NCBI GenBank assembly: GCA_902782655.1 | Contig: CACZNY010000103.1 | Location: forward strand, 1 to 6,380 | Source of the DNA: an uncultured Lachnospiraceae bacterium | Lineage (GTDB): Bacteria; Bacillota; Clostridia; Lachnospirales; Lachnospiraceae | DNA: 6,380 nucleotides | Direction of reading: 5' to 3' | Shown: positions 5,609 to 6,380 of the stretch, one piece after another | How the letters are laid out: the number at the start of each line of letters is the position of its first letter | How positions within the stretch are numbered: the stretch's first letter is position 1 | Notes under the pieces: model-generated | Databases searched by the model: none | Told to the model about the DNA's origin: nothing | Seen by the model: only the letters and a program-made list of their open reading frames with translations | Made by a program: the position numbers and the translations under genes

Positions 5609-6380
5609 TGATGGACTGTTTAGAGAATACAGAAAAAATCAAAGCTGTTATATTTGATCTTGATGATACCCTGATCTCCGAATATGAGTTTGTGGCAAGC
5701 GGCTACCGTTTTGTTTCAAGGCTTCTGTCGGAGAGGCTTCGGCATACTCCGGAGGAAATAGAAGAGAGGCTTTGGGAGCTTTCAGAGGAGACCTATTCAA
5801 GGGCTTTCAACAGGCTTTTTGATTCTTATGAGGAGACGTATACCGAAGAAGAGCTGAGGGAGCTTATAAGGGCATACAGGGAGCATCCTGCCGATACAAG
5901 GTTTTATCCTGATGTCCTGGAAACGCTCATGGCGCTTAAGGAAAAGGGGATACTCATGGGGATCATTTCCGACGGCGATCCTGACAGACAGAGGAATAAG
6001 ATCAGGACGGCTGTGGCGAATATGATGGCTTCGAAGGAGCCTGGTTCACATAACGCAGAACCGAGTGGTTTACATAATGAACCGAATATGGGTTTACATA
6101 AATACGTCAAACAGGATTCGGAAACATCTGCCTCAGACAAGGATACAGGGTACTGGTTCGATGAGATCATACTGAATGATGAATTCGGCGGAGCGGAATA
6201 CAGGAAGCCAAACCCGAAGGGATTTGCCGAGATGGCTGAAAGGCTTAAGGTAAAGCCCTCTGAGATGATATACATCGGGGATAATCCGGCCAAGGACTTT
6301 CACATAGCAGCGGAGCTTCCGGTACGGACGGCCCGGATAATAAGGGAGAAGGGCATATACGCAGACCGCGAGTATCTCGA
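5608..6380 (+). CDS. HAD-superfamily hydrolase (3' truncated by window) with an in-frame repeat insertion
   Basis: This is a haloacid-dehalogenase-like phosphatase; 257 codons are visible, and the frame is open to the window edge. Motif I is FDLDDTL (16-22; nucleophile D17, acid/base D19), followed by a helical cap region (about 25-95). Motif II is IISDGDPDRQRNK (S121, D122), motif III lysine is in RKPNP (K200), and motif IV is IGDNPAKDF (D225, D230). The spacing is normal except between RNKI and YWFDEIIL (residues 133-181). There about 49 residues replace the eight or nine expected from the family, an insertion of about 40 residues. It is hydrophilic and contains GSHN, GLHN and GLHK at an 8-residue period, encoded by variant decamers. 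All catalytic residues are present, so the protein may still be active. The start is ATG 5608 or the next ATG at 5611. No ribosome site stands at normal distance, because the last array copy occupies that place. The substrate is unknown, probably a sugar phosphate or related intermediate. Confidence 0.85.
   Translation, partial: MMDCLENTEKIKAVIFDLDDTLISEYEFVASGYRFVSRLLSERLRHTPEEIEERLWELSEETYSRAFNRLFDSYEETYTEEELRELIRAYREHPADTRFYPDVLETLMALKEKGILMGIISDGDPDRQRNKIRTAVANMMASKEPGSHNAEPSGLHNEPNMGLHKYVKQDSETSASDKDTGYWFDEIILNDEFGGAEYRKPNPKGFAEMAERLKVKPSEMIYIGDNPAKDFHIAAELPVRTARIIREKGIYADREYL
6043..6101 (+). repeat. Three in-frame decamer variants at exact 24-bp spacing inside the HAD gene
   Basis: GTTCACATAA (6044-6053), GTTTACATAA (6068-6077) and GTTTACATAA (6092-6101) start exactly 24 bp apart, so they keep frame and are read as GSHN, GLHN and GLHK. 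The first two units also share GAACCGA after the decamer. Each copy differs from the intergenic form at base 4, where G would have created an in-frame TGA. They lie within the family-atypical insertion of the HAD protein. Confidence 0.85.

Overview
The window is a polysaccharide or glycoconjugate biosynthesis locus, with every gene on the + strand. In order it holds the end of a Wzx-type flippase, a Wzy/O-antigen-ligase-type membrane protein, a full-length membrane-anchored UDP-sugar 4,6-dehydratase (PglF/WbpM/EpsC type), a PglC-type phosphoglycosyl transferase, an ATP-grasp enzyme and the start of a HAD-superfamily phosphatase. Both outer genes are cut by the window edges. Heavy use of ATA, AGG and AGA codons at moderate GC suggests a Clostridia/Lachnospiraceae-like Firmicute. 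That is an impression from codon style and gene content, because no marker gene is present.

Layout: 1-1648 is the flippase end and the polymerase-like gene, overlapping by 14 bp. Positions 1649-1679 are a short gap, with an extended -10 promoter candidate lying over the polymerase stop codon. Positions 1680-4201 are the dehydratase and sugar transferase, overlapping by 4 bp (ATGA). Positions 4202-4331 are a gap with two repeat copies and a small hairpin. Positions 4332-5333 are the ATP-grasp gene. Positions 5334-5607 are a gap occupied by a repeat array. Position 5608 to the end is the HAD gene. PglF and PglC homologues side by side suggest that UDP-GlcNAc is converted to a 4-keto-6-deoxy sugar (bacillosamine-like once aminated and acetylated). 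Its phosphosugar would then be loaded onto undecaprenyl phosphate, extended, flipped and polymerised. The aminotransferase and acetyltransferase this needs are not in the window. The substrates of the ATP-grasp and HAD proteins cannot be told from sequence.

The most unusual content is a dispersed, same-orientation decamer, GTTGACATAA. Eight exact copies and about seven variants occur in 6.4 kb, all on the + strand. Seven positions form a regularly phased array (36-38 bp) between the ATP-grasp and HAD genes, two lie upstream of the ATP-grasp gene, and others lie inside genes. Three intragenic variants form a 24-bp-phased, in-frame insertion in the HAD gene. Where the reading frame would turn the motif's TGA into a stop, the fourth base is T or C instead of G. 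In the one intragenic exact copy the frame is different and the G is kept. This suggests a DNA-level repeat family that has invaded both spacers and coding loops while open frames were preserved. I do not recognise it as a described element.
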